Shown one piece after another: positions 63,180 to 64,000 of a DNA stretch of 64,000 nucleotides. Origin of the DNA: Mucilaginibacter geliditolerans (GTDB lineage Bacteria; Bacteroidota; Bacteroidia; Sphingobacteriales; Sphingobacteriaceae); assembly GCF_014200495.1 (NCBI RefSeq), contig NZ_JACHBY010000010.1:1-64000 (forward strand), in the 5' to 3' direction. The notes under the pieces are model-generated. The model was not told the DNA's origin, did no database searches, and saw nothing but the letters and a program-made list of their open reading frames with translations. The translations under genes and the position numbers were made by a program. The first letter of the stretch is position 1; every line of letters starts with the position of its first letter.

Positions 63180-64000
63180 CTACTGTTTCCTAACTATCTG
63201 ACTATTCACCTCAATCTCTTTCAATAACCCCGGCGAATTAACCGTGCTGCTGAAGCTTTTATCAGGGTTGGTTTGCGATATTTTAGCCAGGTCGTTGTTG
63301 GTTTGATCCAGTTCCCTCATCAGGCTGTTGATCTCTTTTAAATGTGAGTTGAAGAATTTCACCTTGTTGTTATAGGTATCTATCTTATAATTATTGGCTG
63401 CCGCGTTTGCCGATTTGGTGGTATCCGATGCCATAGCCGTATATGGCGACAAATTATTTACCGTTGTCTCAATCGGCACCAATGATGGCGTTGCATCCTT
63501 CGGATCAATAGCTTGCAGGCTTAGTCGTACCGGGTCGGGGTTGTAGGCTACCAGGCTCTTGTATTCATCCACAATGGCAGCTATAATTTTATGCTGATTA
63601 TCATAGGTTTCGGCTATGATCTTATTCTTTACATTGTTTTTAAAGCCATTAAATAGTAGCGATGTAAAGTCGTAAGCCTTGGTTCGCAGCACTGCGCCTT
63701 GTACCGAGTAGTAATTACTCAGCGTTTTATTTTTGGTATACATTACCCCCAAACTGGTGCTGAAAACCTGCGCCGGGGTGCTTAGGGAAAGATCGGCCTC
63801 ATTACCGAAGTTGTAGAATTGTTTGCCGTATATCTCCAAATCGTCTATCCGTTCATACGACGACAGGAAGTATAACCGGTAACGCTGGTACTCCTGATCG
63901 GGGTTATCGATCTGGGCGTAGCAGTTCTGCAAAAATGCCTCTACTGCCTTATCATTAAATATCTGGTAAATATCCGCCTCTGCTGATGGTTTCCACCTGA
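63180..64000 (-). CDS. hypothetical protein, 5' end beyond the window
   Basis: The frame stays open from the right edge through RWKPSAEADIYQIFNDKAVEAFLQNCYAQID to the stop at 63180, so at least 273 aa are seen and the start lies outside. The TTG near 63930 is not the real start. Helical and polar, rich in Asn/Ser; the C-terminal 80 residues (FNSHLKEINSLMRELDQTNNDLAKISQ) look coiled-coil. No family recognised. Confidence 0.7.
   Translation of the reverse strand, partial: RWKPSAEADIYQIFNDKAVEAFLQNCYAQIDNPDQEYQRYRLYFLSSYERIDDLEIYGKQFYNFGNEADLSLSTPAQVFSTSLGVMYTKNKTLSNYYSVQGAVLRTKAYDFTSLLFNGFKNNVKNKIIAETYDNQHKIIAAIVDEYKSLVAYNPDPVRLSLQAIDPKDATPSLVPIETTVNNLSPYTAMASDTTKSANAAANNYKIDTYNNKVKFFNSHLKEINSLMRELDQTNNDLAKISQTNPDKSFSSTVNSPGLLKEIEVNSQIVRKQ

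Overview
The window looks like chromosome from a member of the Bacteroidota, most likely a Sphingobacteriaceae of the Mucilaginibacter/Pedobacter kind. This is inferred from the Bacteroidota -7 promoter pattern TAnnTTTG in front of several genes, the general lack of Shine-Dalgarno sites, the many extracellular glycoside hydrolases, a Bacteroidota-style arginine GNAT/ArgE pair, and intergenic spaces full of small palindromic repeats. No rRNA, phage, transposase or CRISPR array is visible. Two intact tRNA genes (both Cys) and one decayed tRNA are present.

Layout. (1) 0.5-6.4 kb: a compact operon of stand-alone fatty-acid-synthase-like proteins (ketoreductase, hotdog dehydratase, ACP with a PST motif, ketosynthase, enoyl reductase, phosphopantetheinyl transferase, hydrolase, PlsC acyltransferase). 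(2) 6.5-9.0 kb: a TPR protein and an LpxR-type lipid A deacylase. (3) 9.3-25.4 kb: a mannan/hemicellulose locus without SusC/SusD: AraC regulator, Na+/solute symporter, GH130 mannosylglucose phosphorylase, AGE-type epimerase, GH28, GH27, CE2-like esterase, GH2 and GH3. An AT-rich Panacea toxin-antitoxin-like pair sits inside it. (4) 26-34 kb: OmpA lipoprotein, then a TetR-controlled RND efflux system with a matching operator pair. (5) 34-38 kb: rhodanese with a divergent MetR-like regulator, GNAT, a DHA2 exporter beside a decayed TetR gene, and an azoreductase. (6) 38.7-44.6 kb: arginine GNAT/deacylase, then a sulfur-regulation hotspot: beta-carbonic anhydrase behind a poly-cysteine leader peptide, two tandem tRNA-Cys genes, a cysteine desulfurase behind a SAM-I riboswitch, and, divergent from it, a second poly-cysteine leader in front of a three-gene sterol-desaturase-family operon. 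(7) 44.8-46.5 kb: HxlR regulator and partner, and a histone-tail-like Lys/Ala-rich protein. (8) 46.5-54.8 kb: a LacI-regulated locus with GH31, NahK-like kinase and CBM9-like protein, plus a metallophosphoesterase and a NodB deacetylase. (9) 54.9-64 kb: VOC protein, thioredoxin-like protein, a response-regulator/TrxR-like fusion with its CNB-histidine kinase, HtrA-like protease, cardiolipin synthase, YdjM-like membrane protein, and a gene cut by the right edge.

The strongest candidate for an undescribed system is region 6. Two short ORFs, each ending Tyr-Cys-Cys-Cys-stop, share nearly the same promoter and a 27-bp upstream box (25 of 27 identical). Between the genes they precede lie two tRNA-Cys genes and a SAM-I riboswitch on a cysteine desulfurase. 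This suggests cysteine-sensing leader peptides in Bacteroidota, comparable in principle to the poly-Cys leaders of actinobacteria. Second-tier items are the PST-type ACP/FAS cluster, the RR-Grx-TrxR fusion that lacks the expected CxxC dithiols, and a roughly 440-bp MITE-like repeat with 59-bp inverted ends.
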